Below, in pieces: positions 8,284-18,046 of a stretch of 64,000 nt of DNA. Below the pieces are notes generated by a model. It was given only the letters and a program-made list of their open reading frames with translations, searched no databases and was not told the origin of the DNA. Source of the stretch: Gilliamella sp. WF3-4 (lineage in GTDB: Bacteria; Pseudomonadota; Gammaproteobacteria; Enterobacterales; Orbaceae); NCBI RefSeq assembly GCF_001690275.1, contig NZ_LZGW01000003.1, positions 106,980 to 170,979 on the forward strand, written 5' to 3'. The position numbers and the translations under genes are program-made. Within the stretch, counting starts at the first letter, position 1, and each line of letters starts with the position of its first letter.

Positions 8284-9036
8284 TCAAATTTCGAAGTCAA
8301 TTTCATCTGTTAGCTGGCGCAAAAAACGTTGTGTAGTTTCATGTTGTGGGTTGTCTATGACTGATTTTGCTAGCCCTTCTTCCACAATCACGCCATCAGC
8401 CATAAAGATAACGCGGTCTGCAACGTACTTGGCAAATTCCATTTCGTGTGTCACGATAATCATAGAGGTTCGTTCTTTTGCCAGCTGTAGCATGACTTGT
8501 AAGACTTCGTGTACTCGTTCAGGGTCGAGCGCAGAAGTGGGCTCATCAAATAATAGTACTTTGGGTTTGACTGCCAGTGCTCTTGCAATTGCGATGCGCT
8601 GTTGCTGACCACCAGATAAGGTAATGGGATATTGTTTGGCATAAGGTAACATACCAACGCGCTTTAATAATGATAAGCCGAGTTTTTCCGCTTCTTTTTT
8701 ATCTATCTTTTGCCCAACAATAAGCGGGTAGGTAATATTTTCTAACGCTGTTTTATTTTTAAATAAATTGTAGTGTTGAAAGACCATTGCTGATTGTTTG
8801 CGTAAATTGGCCTCTTCTTTATGACTATAATGTTTTGCATCAAGCGTTGCTGAGCCAATTTGAATTGTGCCATTATTCGGTTTTTCTAATAAATTTAAAC
8901 AACGTAATAAGGTGGATTTGCCAGATCCTGATGGCCCAATAATCGCAACTACTTCACCTTGCTTGATATTTAAGTTGATTTCTTTTAAGACTTCATTATT
9001 AGCAAAACGTTTAGATAAATGCGATACTGTAATCAT
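8284..9036 (-). CDS. Polar amino acid ABC transporter, ATP-binding protein (YxeO/TcyN-like)
   Basis: The 250-residue ATPase energises the permease encoded just upstream. Walker A GPSGSGKST, Q-loop (MVFQHYNLF), signature LSGGQQQRIAIARAL, Walker B VLLFDEPTSALDPE and the switch His (IIVTHEM) are all intact. It is of the GlnQ/HisP/TcyN class. It is the last gene of a minus-strand operon (lyase-GNAT-binding protein-permease-ATPase) and starts 10 bases after the permease stop. Context points to a cysteine-derived substrate such as S-(2-succino)cysteine, as for B. subtilis YxeMNO; the substrate is an inference. Confidence 0.93.
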   Translation of the reverse strand: MITVSHLSKRFANNEVLKEINLNIKQGEVVAIIGPSGSGKSTLLRCLNLLEKPNNGTIQIGSATLDAKHYSHKEEANLRKQSAMVFQHYNLFKNKTALENITYPLIVGQKIDKKEAEKLGLSLLKRVGMLPYAKQYPITLSGGQQQRIAIARALAVKPKVLLFDEPTSALDPERVHEVLQVMLQLAKERTSMIIVTHEMEFAKYVADRVIFMADGVIVEEGLAKSVIDNPQHETTQRFLRQLTDEIDFEI

Positions 9037-9046
9037 AACATTCTCC

Positions 9047-9718
9047 TTAACGATGATATGGCGCAGAAAGTTTTTGTTCTAACTGTTTTTGTATCCATGA
9101 ATAAATCACAACAGTAAGCCAGTAAATAATGCCAACAGCTAAATAGGTTTCAAAGTAGAGAAAAGAATTAGCGGTTAACATTTTTCCTGCGGCTAATAGC
9201 TCTTGAACGCCAACAAAAAAGGCGACAGAGGAATCTTTAAGTAATGATATAAACATGTTTCCTGTGTTTGGTAAGGCATTGATCATGGCTTGCGGAAGAA
9301 TAATGCCTCTGTAGACTTGCATTTTACTTAACCCAACCGTTAGCCCTGCTTCTTTCTGCCCATGATCGACTGACTCTAAGCTTGCTCTAAAAATTTCGGC
9401 TAAATAGGATGAGTACTTTAAGCTGAAACAGATAATTGCAGCGGTAGTTGCGCCCATTTGTTTTAAAATAGGAAAAATTTGTGGTAGACCATAATAAATA
9501 ATAAAGAGTAAAACAACGGATGGTATGCCACGAAACAGTGAAATAAATAGTGCAAAAATAGAATCGATAATGATTATTTTGTTGTTGCGTAATAGCGCAA
9601 TGGCTAGCCCTAATATAATGGCAATCGTAATCGATACAATGGTAATAAAAAGTGTAACGGGCAGATAAGGTAAGATCTGCGGAAATACACTTAAGAAATA
9701 ATTTACATTAAAATTCAT
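9047..9718 (-). CDS. Polar amino acid ABC transporter, permease (YxeN/TcyL-like)
   Basis: A 223-residue inner-membrane protein with about five transmembrane helices (for example VTLFITIVSITIAIILGLAIAL and YLAVGIIYWLTVVIYSW). The EAA loop is visible as EAGLTVGLSKMQVYRGIILPQA, and the GIPSVVLLFIIYYGLP segment is typical of the HisM/GlnP family. It overlaps the binding-protein gene by four bases (ATGA-type coupling) and precedes the ATPase. A single permease implies a homodimer with two copies of the ATPase. Confidence 0.93.
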   Translation of the reverse strand: MNFNVNYFLSVFPQILPYLPVTLFITIVSITIAIILGLAIALLRNNKIIIIDSIFALFISLFRGIPSVVLLFIIYYGLPQIFPILKQMGATTAAIICFSLKYSSYLAEIFRASLESVDHGQKEAGLTVGLSKMQVYRGIILPQAMINALPNTGNMFISLLKDSSVAFFVGVQELLAAGKMLTANSFLYFETYLAVGIIYWLTVVIYSWIQKQLEQKLSAPYHR

Positions 9719-10497
9719 GATGTAATATCTTCACCAAAATATTTAATTGAAAGATTTTTCAATGTACCATTGGCACGTAGCTTTTCGATGGCTTGATTGA
9801 ATTTTTCACGCAGCGCTTGGCCTTTTTCGTCTTTACTAAATGGGAAAGCAACCTGCTCAATAGTAATTGGCTCTCCAACTAATTTGAACGGTAGATTTTT
9901 ACGTTTAATTTCAGCAAGTAAAATAGGTTTAGAATTGACATAACCATCAACTCGTTGGTATTCCGTATCATACATTGCGCCATCACGGGTTTCGTAGGTT
10001 TTGATAGTTACGTCGTTATTAGGGAAAGCTTTTTTTAGGTTATTAATATGATTCGATCCTAGCACACCAGCAATAGTTTTATTTTTAAAATCAGATAGCT
10101 TATTAATATCTTTGTTATCTTTATGGGTTACAATCTGGCTACCGTAAAAGCTATAGGTGTTGGAAAAGTCATATTTATCTTGACGGGCTGGTGTTATGGC
10201 AACCGCATTTGCAACGGTATCTAATCGCCCTGAATCAAATTGCCCCATTAAACCGCCAAATTCAGCAATCACCCATTCGACTTGATAACCTAGTTCTTGA
10301 GCAATGGCTTGAGTTACTTCAACATCAAATCCCACTAATTTGTCATCTTGTTTATAACCATTTGGATAGCTTTGTCCTGTAGAGCCAACTTTAATGATAT
10401 TTTGCTTTGTTGCTTGGTCGTTGGATTTATTATCACAACCAATTAAGGCTAGACTGGTTAATAAAATAGCGGATAATAACGTACTTATTTTTTTCAT
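9715..10497 (-). CDS. Amino acid ABC transporter substrate-binding lipoprotein (YxeM/TcyJK-like)
   Basis: The 260-residue protein has a signal peptide with lipobox LALIGC, so it is tethered to the membrane on the periplasmic side. The mature domain is a family 3 solute-binding protein: GFDVEVTQAIAQELGY, FDSGRLDTVANAVAITPAR, YDFSNTY, and a helix-rich C-terminus ending near GTLKNLSIKYFGED. These features are nearest to cystine or S-substituted cysteine binders. It overlaps both neighbours by four bases (10494-10497 and 9715-9718), a tightly coupled operon. Confidence 0.92.
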   Translation of the reverse strand: MKKISTLLSAILLTSLALIGCDNKSNDQATKQNIIKVGSTGQSYPNGYKQDDKLVGFDVEVTQAIAQELGYQVEWVIAEFGGLMGQFDSGRLDTVANAVAITPARQDKYDFSNTYSFYGSQIVTHKDNKDINKLSDFKNKTIAGVLGSNHINNLKKAFPNNDVTIKTYETRDGAMYDTEYQRVDGYVNSKPILLAEIKRKNLPFKLVGEPITIEQVAFPFSKDEKGQALREKFNQAIEKLRANGTLKNLSIKYFGEDITS

Positions 10498-11018
10498 GCT
10501 TTATTACTCCTTTGTTTCCATTGGGTATAGCTTTTATGGTTTAAGATTTTTTCAAAATAGAAGGTCGTATGATCGGGCGTTAAATCTGCTTGCCCTATTT
10601 TTTTATAACCTTTATTTATATAAGTTTGTACAAGCCATGGATGATTTGCTGCGGTACCTAAGGTCACAGCAGGTAATTTGAGTTGATTAATCAGGATTTG
10701 CTGTTCAACAAAATTCCATAATGTATTTCCATACCCTTTACCCTTATATTGAGGATCGGTTGCAAACCAACCTAAATGCGGTAACCCATAAGGTCCAGGA
10801 TTATTTCCCCATGGAAAGCGAATACTTAACGTGGATAGTAACTGTCCCTCTTTCTCAAATAGATACACCGCATTAGATTCAAGATGCTCAGCAATTTGTG
10901 ATTGATTGGCGGTTGCAGCTGCAAAATGAATGCCTAATTTAGTCGTGGCATGATAAGCACGATGTAATAGTGTTTGATAAGCTGGAATGTCATTATGAGT
11001 CATTAAGCGAAAACTCAT
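10494..11018 (-). CDS. GNAT family N-acetyltransferase (YxeL-like)
   Basis: The 174-residue GNAT protein has the acetyl-CoA-binding motif A visible as FATDPQYKGKGYGNTLW and a later motif B around YINKGYKKIG. The ATG at 11018 is chosen because it overlaps the lyase stop as ATGA and has GGAGTG six bases upstream; a TTG at 11033 has neither feature. Its place between a fumarase-type lyase and a cystine-like ABC transporter matches yxe-type clusters. There the acetyltransferase N-acetylates S-(2-succino)cysteine before the succinyl group is removed. The substrate is inferred from context. Confidence 0.88.
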   Translation of the reverse strand: MSFRLMTHNDIPAYQTLLHRAYHATTKLGIHFAAATANQSQIAEHLESNAVYLFEKEGQLLSTLSIRFPWGNNPGPYGLPHLGWFATDPQYKGKGYGNTLWNFVEQQILINQLKLPAVTLGTAANHPWLVQTYINKGYKKIGQADLTPDHTTFYFEKILNHKSYTQWKQRSNKA

Positions 11019-12376
11019 GCTAACACTCCACAATAATCAGCATATTTAATCACTTGTTCTACTTTTTCAGGAGCAGAGCCGAGATAGTTAATAGGATCAA
11101 GCCAAGCATCAAGTTCAGATTCGGTAAACTCGTTGTTCAAGTTGGGATCTTCTAATAGGATGTCTTTAAATGGTCGATTTTGTTCAAATGCTTTCATTGC
11201 ACTTTGGTAAACTAAATGGTGCGCAGTCTGTTTGCCTAATCGTTTACCTATTTCAAACATGACTTTTTCAGACAGCAGTAAGCCATTTTGTAGTTGTAAA
11301 TTAGTTATCATGCGATCAGCGTTAACTTTTAGACCTTTTAGTACAGTTAATGCGATTTGTAATTGGGCTGAAATATAAAGGTTTATTTCAGGTAGTGCTA
11401 TCCACTCTGCTCGCCAGCTCATGGCATCACGCTCATGTTCAACTTTCATTGATTCATGAATTAACGCAACACTTTTTAAAAGTGGCGCCGTTAGGCTGGC
11501 TAATCCTTCTAATGCTGCTGGATTGCGTTTATGTGGCATGGTTGTTGATCCAATTTTTCCTTCAGAAAAAGGCTCTTCGATTTCGTTAATTTCGGTACGC
11601 ATTAAGTTGTAAAATTCATTCCCAATTTTTCCTAATGTGCCACTGATTAGTGCTATTACCGATGAGTATTCAGAAAAACGGTCTCGTGCCGCTTGCCAGC
11701 CAATGTTAGGGGTATTAAGTCCGAGTAAAGTTAAAGCACGTGATTCAACTTGTGGTCCTAATTTGCCTATTGATGCATAAGTGCAAATTGCTCCACTAAT
11801 ATTGCCGACTAATACCCGTTGTTTGATTTCGGTTAAACGTTGTAAGTGTCGAATAAATTCATCTAGCCACACCGCAAGTTTAAATCCAAAAGTTGTAGGT
11901 AGTGCTTGCATGCCATGAGTTCGCCCAACCATAGGTAAATATTGGTACTGTTTGGCTAAACGTTTTAGCTCAAGTGCCACCCGTTTAGTGTCTCGCTCAA
12001 TGACAGTAAAAGACTGTTTTAATTGTAAAACGGTTGCTGTGTCGACAATATCTTGTGTGGTTGCACCGTAATGGATATATTGGCCTGCCTCGCCAACTTG
12101 TTTTTGTAGTGCATTAATTGTCGACATTAATGAGTGCTTCGCTTTTGCTGCTTCTTCGGCAATTTGATCAATTGATAGTTTTGAAGCATCGGCATTAGCA
12201 ATGATTGAGTTGGCCGCTTCAATTGGAATAACACCTAGCTCGCCTTCAGCTTTGGCTAAAGCAACTTCGACATCCACTTGCCTTTTCAAACGATTTGTTT
12301 CCGACCAAATGGAACGCATTTCACTAGTGCCGAAGTTATTTCCCAAAATTAAAAAATCCAAAACATGTGACGCCAC
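11015..12376 (-). CDS. Fumarase/aspartase-superfamily lyase, candidate S-(2-succino) lyase
   Basis: The 453-residue lyase has the superfamily signature GSTTMPHKRNPAALE at about residues 276-290, an N-terminal GATTQDIVDTA segment and the GRTHGMQALPTTFG block. By sequence it could be called adenylosuccinate lyase or PcaB-like, but it is unlike E. coli PurB and no purine genes are near. It heads an operon with a GNAT enzyme and a cystine-like ABC transporter. This fits the S-(2-succino) lyase that splits N-acetyl-S-(2-succino)cysteine into fumarate and N-acetylcysteine. The GTG at 12376 is preceded by AAGGAT seven bases away; an ATG at 12394 is less well placed. Confidence 0.85.
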   Translation of the reverse strand: MASHVLDFLILGNNFGTSEMRSIWSETNRLKRQVDVEVALAKAEGELGVIPIEAANSIIANADASKLSIDQIAEEAAKAKHSLMSTINALQKQVGEAGQYIHYGATTQDIVDTATVLQLKQSFTVIERDTKRVALELKRLAKQYQYLPMVGRTHGMQALPTTFGFKLAVWLDEFIRHLQRLTEIKQRVLVGNISGAICTYASIGKLGPQVESRALTLLGLNTPNIGWQAARDRFSEYSSVIALISGTLGKIGNEFYNLMRTEINEIEEPFSEGKIGSTTMPHKRNPAALEGLASLTAPLLKSVALIHESMKVEHERDAMSWRAEWIALPEINLYISAQLQIALTVLKGLKVNADRMITNLQLQNGLLLSEKVMFEIGKRLGKQTAHHLVYQSAMKAFEQNRPFKDILLEDPNLNNEFTESELDAWLDPINYLGSAPEKVEQVIKYADYCGVLA

Positions 12377-12721
12377 GACATTATCCTTAATCATTGTTAT
12401 TACGTTATTAAACAATTATTAGTAATTATTGAGTTATCGTCTAATAATCAGTTTGTATATAGATATAACTAAATAGAATAAATGCATGAAATAGTTTATA
12501 AGAAAGCGGTTTTTTGCGCTAAATAACGCTAGTTTATTAAGCTATATTTTGTATAAAAAATAATCAAAAAACTTCAATAAAATCAATGGGTTTTCTGAAT
12601 GATTTTTAAAGGTAGGATGATGTTGAATGTAAACGAATAAGTAGAAACACTCACCATTGGAGTGCCTCTAGTGTTATGGTATAAAAAGCCGCGCTAATAA
12701 TCTATTTGCTTATTAGCGGTA
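12377..12721. other. Intergenic region upstream of the lyase operon
   Basis: About 345 bases of AT-rich sequence hold the presumed promoter of the lyase operon and the aspC terminator. A pair of overlapping inverted repeats (AACACT/AGTGTT and CACTC/GAGTG, about 12645-12676) lies next to the terminator. No coding region was seen. Confidence 0.6.
12683..12718 (-). terminator. Rho-independent terminator of aspC
   Basis: The inverted repeat CGCTAATAA at 12692-12700 and TTATTAGCG at 12710-12718 is followed on the minus strand by a short GC-rich base and a run of five T's (A's at 12683-12687). It lies directly after the aspC stop codon. Confidence 0.85.
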
Positions 12722-13897
12722 TTAAAGCACTTCTACAATGGATTCACAAAGTCTAGACATGTTATCCAATGTCATCCCTGCCACATTAATACGTCCTGAA
12801 TTAACAATGTATATGCCATAATCGTCGCGCAATTTAAGCACTTGTTCTTCATTTAAACCACTGAACGAGAACATGCCATTTTGTTTAGCAATAAAACTAA
12901 AATCTTGATTTGCCCCTTTGTCTTGCAGTGTTTTGACAAATAATTGACGCATGCGGTGAATGCGTTGACGCATATTAGTTAGTTCGTCAATCCATTCTTC
13001 TTTTAATTCCTCATTATTTAAAATATAAGAGACGATTTTAGCGCCATGGGCAGGAGGGTTAGAATAATTGGCTCGAATAATGGTTTTGACTTGGCTAAAG
13101 GCGCGCTCGGCAATTTCAGTATTTGCGGCAATGAGCGTGAAGGCGCCAACGCGCTCGTTATATAAGCCGAAATTTTTAGAATATGAGCTAGCAATAAGGA
13201 GTTCAGGGTGATGATTAGCAAATAATCGTAGTCCATAGACGTCTTCTTCTATACCTTGCCCCAAGCCTTGATAAGCTAAGTCAAATAGGGGTAACCAACC
13301 ATTTTTTATGGCTAAATCTGAGATGGCTTGCCACTGTTCTGGTGTTGGATCGATGCCTGTTGGGTTATGACAGCAACCGTGGAATAATACTGCTTCACCA
13401 GCGGCAACTTGGCTTAAGCTATTTATCAGGGCATCAAAGTCAAGTGTGTGTGTTTGTGCATTGTAATAATGGTATTCACGCACTTCAAGGCCAGCAGTTT
13501 GAAATACACTACGATGATTGGGCCAAGTCGGATTGCTGACCCAAACACGTTTAACTTTGGTTCGGCGAGCTAAAAAATCTGCCATTATACGTAAAGCGCC
13601 AGTACCGCCCGGTGCTTGTGCTGTTCTTGCTCGTTCGTTTTCAGATCCAAAAAGCAAAATTTGCGTTACAGTATTGAATGCTTTAATACCATCAATAGGT
13701 GAGTAGCTTTTGGTGGTTTCATCATTTAATAAAAAATGTTCCGCTTTTTTTACACTTTCTAAAATAGGTGTTTGGGTTGTTTCGTCTTTATAAACACCGA
13801 CACTTAAATTAATTTTATTGGTGCGTTCATCTCTATTATAAAGATCGGCCAGTCCTAAAATAGGATCTGCCGGCGCTGCTGTTAAATATTCAAACAT
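12722..13897 (-). CDS. aspC: Aspartate aminotransferase
   Basis: Class I PLP-dependent aminotransferase interconverting aspartate/2-oxoglutarate and oxaloacetate/glutamate, in the cytoplasm. At 391 residues it is close to E. coli AspC (396). The PLP lysine is in [15 protein letters not shown], the NPTG motif in [10 protein letters not shown], and the C-terminal substrate Arg in NSGRINVAG. TyrB is the closest alternative, but the C-terminus ([18 protein letters not shown]) matches AspC better. It stands alone with its own terminator. Confidence 0.94.
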   Translation of the reverse strand: MFEYLTAAPADPILGLADLYNRDERTNKINLSVGVYKDETTQTPILESVKKAEHFLLNDETTKSYSPIDGIKAFNTVTQILLFGSENERARTAQAPGGTGALRIMADFLARRTKVKRVWVSNPTWPNHRSVFQTAGLEVREYHYYNAQTHTLDFDALINSLSQVAAGEAVLFHGCCHNPTGIDPTPEQWQAISDLAIKNGWLPLFDLAYQGLGQGIEEDVYGLRLFANHHPELLIASSYSKNFGLYNERVGAFTLIAANTEIAERAFSQVKTIIRANYSNPPAHGAKIVSYILNNEELKEEWIDELTNMRQRIHRMRQLFVKTLQDKGANQDFSFIAKQNGMFSFSGLNEEQVLKLRDDYGIYIVNSGRINVAGMTLDNMSRLCESIVEVL

Positions 13898-14026
13898 AAT
13901 TCACCTATCTGATCTAATGACTTTTAACGCATTATATACACATTATTTTATAAGATACAATTTTGATAGCATTTACGATTGCTATTGATATAAACATATA
14001 TTGCGTTATTGTTGAGCAGCATTAGC

Positions 14027-14560
14027 TTAACAAGTAACAATTAGTTTACTTAAAAAAGTGGTTAAATCATGAGCTAGAATAGAAAGTTTACCTGTAATTA
14101 AATCTTCTTTTACGACTTCGCCAGTTAAATTATTTATTGCAATAATTTCGGTATTTTCATCTGTTGACGCGATAAAAGTCGTTGGTGTTCGTTTTAATTT
14201 TTTTTGTTGGGATAAATGGGCTATTAAATTTTGTTCTAAATTGGAAAAATCATCATCATTCCATGCTTGGATTAATGTTAAGTGGGTGTCATGCAATTTA
14301 GCCGTCATATTGGCAGCATATTGTGTACCATAAAATATATGTGCGTTAGGATGTAAAGTAATGCCCACAATTTGCTCAGCAATAGCAAGATCTCTTGGCG
14401 GCTTTAATAAAAAGGGTTGCCAAAATACAGTGAGATTTTCTGTTTTTAAAATACAAGGCGAAGGTATAGCATGCAGTTCTTCGCTTTGCGGTGCGTAACT
14501 GAATTGGTTAACCCAGCGAGTGGTAAAATTAAGCAAGGCGATTTTATCGGTAGTGTTCAT
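14027..14560 (-). CDS. syd: SecY-interacting protein Syd
   Basis: Small peripheral cytoplasmic protein that binds SecY and is thought to check the assembly of the Sec channel. The 177 residues align with E. coli Syd (181) along the length: SEELHAIPSPCI, VFWQPF, HIFYGTQYAANM, LTLIQAWNDDDFSNLEQNLIAHL, TTFIAS, NLTGEV. The ATG at 14560 has AGGG seven bases upstream; a TTG two codons earlier is less likely. There is no obvious operon partner. Confidence 0.93.
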   Translation of the reverse strand: MNTTDKIALLNFTTRWVNQFSYAPQSEELHAIPSPCILKTENLTVFWQPFLLKPPRDLAIAEQIVGITLHPNAHIFYGTQYAANMTAKLHDTHLTLIQAWNDDDFSNLEQNLIAHLSQQKKLKRTPTTFIASTDENTEIIAINNLTGEVVKEDLITGKLSILAHDLTTFLSKLIVTC

Positions 14561-15280
14561 AAACAACCCTATTTGGTATTTAAATTATTATCTAATCATA
14601 ATTATACTAATTAAGTTTTGTTATGCATAATTGCTTCAATGTTTTATTTTTTGTTAAATGTTTAACTAATTAATAAAACAAAAAAGTGTAAAGAAGTTTT
14701 AGTGAACGATACGTTTCAGTATAAAAAGTTAAGGAAATCAAATTAATTATTTATAATGAGGTAACATAGTTAAAAATAAGCAAAAAATAAATCTTTAACT
14801 GTTTATAAAATAGCGAATTTAATTTTCTTGCTATCCTTGGCTGAAACGTTAATAATAGTGGCGGGTAGTTTTACCCTTGTAATGCAGCAATGGCGTTAGA
14901 CATTACAGTTTGTCAAAATAAAATAGCGTAAGTAGAATCATTATAATGAGATAATATGTTTATTTTAAACAATTGCAGAAAGATTAAGTTTGTTTGCTAA
15001 AACCAGTAAAATATTCAGGTTTGCAAATTAACCATATTAATAGCTTCAATAAATTATATACTTAGCATTTTACAAAGCGTTGTGTCTGATGCGCTATGTT
15101 GATGCTGTGTAAGCGGTATCGGGTTCACATAAAATAATAACAAAAATAACATAAATAAAATAATGAATGCCGTATACAAATATTTAGTTAAGTACCATTA
15201 TTTATCATTGTTAAAATAATCACTTATCAATAATAAGATTCTACCTACAGTTAATTAAGATTAATGAAGAGTGTAGAATA
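14561..15280 (+). other. Long leader/promoter region upstream of rne
   Basis: The gap of 720 bases between divergent syd and rne holds no ORF. RNase E genes of enterobacteria have a long 5' untranslated region through which the enzyme controls its own mRNA, and the length here suggests the same. ACGTTTCAG at 14711-14719 and CTGAAACGT at 14841-14849 form a 9-base inverted repeat 121 bases apart. The stretch 15060-15130 is less AT-rich than its surroundings and could be the structured part. The promoter is not resolved. Confidence 0.5.
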
Positions 15281-17974
15281 ATGAAAAGAATGTTAATCAA
15301 CGCAACCCAGCAAGAAGAGCTGCGTGTTGCGCTTGTTGATGGTCAACGCTTGTATGATTTAGATATCGAAAGCCTTGGGCATGAACAAAAGAAAGCGAAT
15401 ATTTATAAAGGTAAAATCACTAAAATTAACCCAAGTTTAGAAGCTGCGTTCGTTTCTTATGGTGGTGAGCGCGATGGATTTTTACCTTTAAAAGAGATTG
15501 CTGAAAGTTATTTCCCATCTAATATTTCAGGTCGTCGTAGTATAAAACATCTGCAAGAAGGACAAGAAGTCCTTATCCAAATTGAAAAAGAGATTCGCGG
15601 TAAAAAAGGCGCGGCTTTAACAACTTATATTAGCTTAGCAGGTAGTTATTTAGTCTTGATGCCTAATGATCCTCGTGCTGGTGGTGTGTCGCGCCGTATT
15701 GAGGGTGAGGAACGAGCTGATTTAAAACGTATTATTGATGCCATCGAAAAACCTAGAGGTATGGGGGTAATAGCTCGAACTGCGGGTGTTGGCAAAAGCC
15801 AAGAAGAGTTACAACAAGATTTAGATGCATTGGTTAACTACTGGACGGCAATTCAGAATGAAGCTAAAAAGCATCAAGCACCCAGTTTAATTCACAAAGA
15901 AAGCGATATTATCACGCGAGCATTTCGTGATTATTTACGTGATGATGTGGGCGATATTTTAATTGATAATCCTAAAGTGCTTGAAATTGCTAAAAAACGG
16001 TTAGCCGATTTAGGGCGAGTTGAGTACGTGAGCCGCTTAAAGCTTTATGAGGGAGATGTACCGTTATTTAATCATTTCCAAATTGAAGGTCAGATTGAGT
16101 CGGCATTCCAACGTGAAGTTCGCTTGCCTTCTGGCGGTTCAATTGTGATTGATGCCACTGAAGCGCTTACAGCTATCGATATTAACTCAGCTAAATCAAT
16201 CCGTGGTAGTGATATTGAAGAAACTGCATTTAATACTAATCTTGAGGCGGCTGAAGAAATCGCCCGTCAGTTACGTTTACGTGACTTAGGTGGTTTGATT
16301 GTTATCGACTTTATTGATATGACGCCTGTTCGTAATCAGCGTGAGGTGGAAAATCGCCTGAAAGAAGCAATGAAGACAGATCGTGCTCGTATCCAAACAA
16401 CCCGCATTTCACGCTTTGGTTTGCTCGAAATGTCTCGCCAACGATTAAGTCCTTCATTACGAGAAGCAACTCATCATATTTGCCCTCGTTGTCAAGGCAC
16501 GGGCACTGTTCGTGATAGTAACTCATTGTCTTTATCTATCCTTCGGTTAATTCAAGAAGAGGCGATGAAAGATAATACCGTACAAATTGATGTTATTGTT
16601 CCAGTACCAATAGCCAGTTATTTACTTAATGAAAAACGTCGGGCAATTACTAATATTGAAAGAATGCACCCTGATGTCAAAATTGTGATTGCTGGTGATG
16701 AAGAGATGGAAACGCCTCTCTATAAAGTGATTCGTAAGCGTGTCGGTGAAGAGACTGATGTGTTAAGCTATAATCTTCCAAAATTGATTCGTGAGCTTGA
16801 AGAAGAGGAAGATGAGCAACAAGCTGTTGAAGTTATTGTTGAGCAAGCGGTATTATCAGGTCCAAAAGTTGAGGCATGTGTCGCACCAAAAGAAAAGGCT
16901 GAGCCAAAAGCTAAAAAATCAGGTAGCCTATTTAGTGGATTATTTGGTAAATTGCGTAAACTGTTTGTCACAGAAAAAGTGGAAATTCAGCCAGAGGTTA
17001 AACCGAAAACGACCAAAAGACGCGATCAACGTTCAAACAATCGACGTCAACGTAATAACCGAAACAACAATTTGGCTGGTAACACGAATACCGTTGCAAC
17101 AAGTTCTACTGAAGAGGGCAAACCGTCGAGTAGAAATAATCATCGCAGAGCTAAACAAAATAGTAATGCAAATGCTAACCTTGCAAACTCAGCAAATCAT
17201 TTTAAAGCTGATAAAACCTTGGATGAGGCGGTACCCCCCAAACAGCGTGAGGCTAGACCAAGGCGCCAACAACGCGCATTAACGAAAAGTGTTCGCGTAA
17301 AAAATGTTGATATAACCAGACCAATTGAACAAGAAAGAGTCGTTATTCCTTCTTTATTGTTGCCAATTATTGTTTCTGAATCAGCGCAATACAATAATAT
17401 TGCATCGGAAGCTCAACCGAAGCGCCAGCGCCGTACTTCACGGCATTTACGCATGAATGGACAACGGAATAAGCGCCGATCCCGTAATGTGGAGCTAAAG
17501 CAGTCACCAATGCCGCTTCCATTTGCAGCAGCATCATTAGAATTAGCATTAGGTCGAGTGGCAGTTGATTACAGCCAAATAGTAAGTGATGCACCAAATA
17601 CTGTGGTACCTGTTATCCCTTCGCTCTTACTTCCTGTTATTGTAAAAAATGAAGAGGAAGTAAATCGTGTTGCTAGTGTTGATAGCGTTATTGTCGATAC
17701 GCAACCAAAAAGTTCTTTATTTGCAAAAACGCAAGATCACTTGAAAAATAGTAATCATAATGATTTGGCAATTAATGATTCACCATCAACAGGCTATTCT
17801 TCTTCTGTGATGACTAAAGCACCTGCGCCACAATATGTGGCTTGTGATGTTGGAATAAAATCGCGTGAAGAATCAAATTATCATTTTGAGGGTAAAGGCC
17901 ATGCTGGTGGTTTAAGCGCACAAAATCATGCTTATGCTGCAGCAAGTAAACCGGTGATACCGGATAATCAATAA
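15281..17974 (+). CDS. rne: Ribonuclease E
   Basis: Essential endoribonuclease that starts mRNA decay and processes rRNA and tRNA; scaffold of the degradosome at the inner membrane. The N-terminal catalytic half has the S1 domain, the DNase I-like domain ([30 protein letters not shown]) and zinc-link cysteines C401 and C404 (CPRC). The C-terminal half is disordered. It includes an amphipathic membrane-targeting helix at about 548-562 ([15 protein letters not shown]), Arg-rich RNA-binding stretches and a PNPase-binding tail from about 844 ([10 protein letters not shown] ... FEGKGHAGG). At 897 residues it is about 160 shorter than E. coli (1061). The motif [11 protein letters not shown] occurs twice (688-698, 778-788). 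Confidence 0.97.
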   Translation: MKRMLINATQQEELRVALVDGQRLYDLDIESLGHEQKKANIYKGKITKINPSLEAAFVSYGGERDGFLPLKEIAESYFPSNISGRRSIKHLQEGQEVLIQIEKEIRGKKGAALTTYISLAGSYLVLMPNDPRAGGVSRRIEGEERADLKRIIDAIEKPRGMGVIARTAGVGKSQEELQQDLDALVNYWTAIQNEAKKHQAPSLIHKESDIITRAFRDYLRDDVGDILIDNPKVLEIAKKRLADLGRVEYVSRLKLYEGDVPLFNHFQIEGQIESAFQREVRLPSGGSIVIDATEALTAIDINSAKSIRGSDIEETAFNTNLEAAEEIARQLRLRDLGGLIVIDFIDMTPVRNQREVENRLKEAMKTDRARIQTTRISRFGLLEMSRQRLSPSLREATHHICPRCQGTGTVRDSNSLSLSILRLIQEEAMKDNTVQIDVIVPVPIASYLLNEKRRAITNIERMHPDVKIVIAGDEEMETPLYKVIRKRVGEETDVLSYNLPKLIRELEEEEDEQQAVEVIVEQAVLSGPKVEACVAPKEKAEPKAKKSGSLFSGLFGKLRKLFVTEKVEIQPEVKPKTTKRRDQRSNNRRQRNNRNNNLAGNTNTVATSSTEEGKPSSRNNHRRAKQNSNANANLANSANHFKADKTLDEAVPPKQREARPRRQQRALTKSVRVKNVDITRPIEQERVVIPSLLLPIIVSESAQYNNIASEAQPKRQRRTSRHLRMNGQRNKRRSRNVELKQSPMPLPFAAASLELALGRVAVDYSQIVSDAPNTVVPVIPSLLLPVIVKNEEEVNRVASVDSVIVDTQPKSSLFAKTQDHLKNSNHNDLAINDSPSTGYSSSVMTKAPAPQYVACDVGIKSREESNYHFEGKGHAGGLSAQNHAYAAASKPVIPDNQ

Positions 17975-17984
17975 GTAAATTAAA

Positions 17985-18019
17985 GCACGGTGAGCTATTT
18001 TTATGCCACCGTGTTTTAT
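17985..18019 (+). terminator. Rho-independent terminator of rne
   Basis: CACGGTG at 17986-17992 pairs with CACCGTG at 18007-18013, with a G-T pair extending the stem, followed by TTTTATTT. It separates rne from sapB. Confidence 0.85.
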
Positions 18020-18046
18020 TTACTCAAATAGCAATAAAGATAAATA

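Noticed and set aside
11015..12376. Adenylosuccinate lyase (PurB)
   Set aside because: Sequence and context (GNAT enzyme, cystine-like transporter, no purine genes, unlike E. coli PurB N-terminus) fit an S-(2-succino) lyase better, though the superfamily signature is shared.
16791..17282. 163-codon plus-strand frame inside rne
   Set aside because: Out-of-frame shadow of the low-complexity RNase E tail; no ribosome site.
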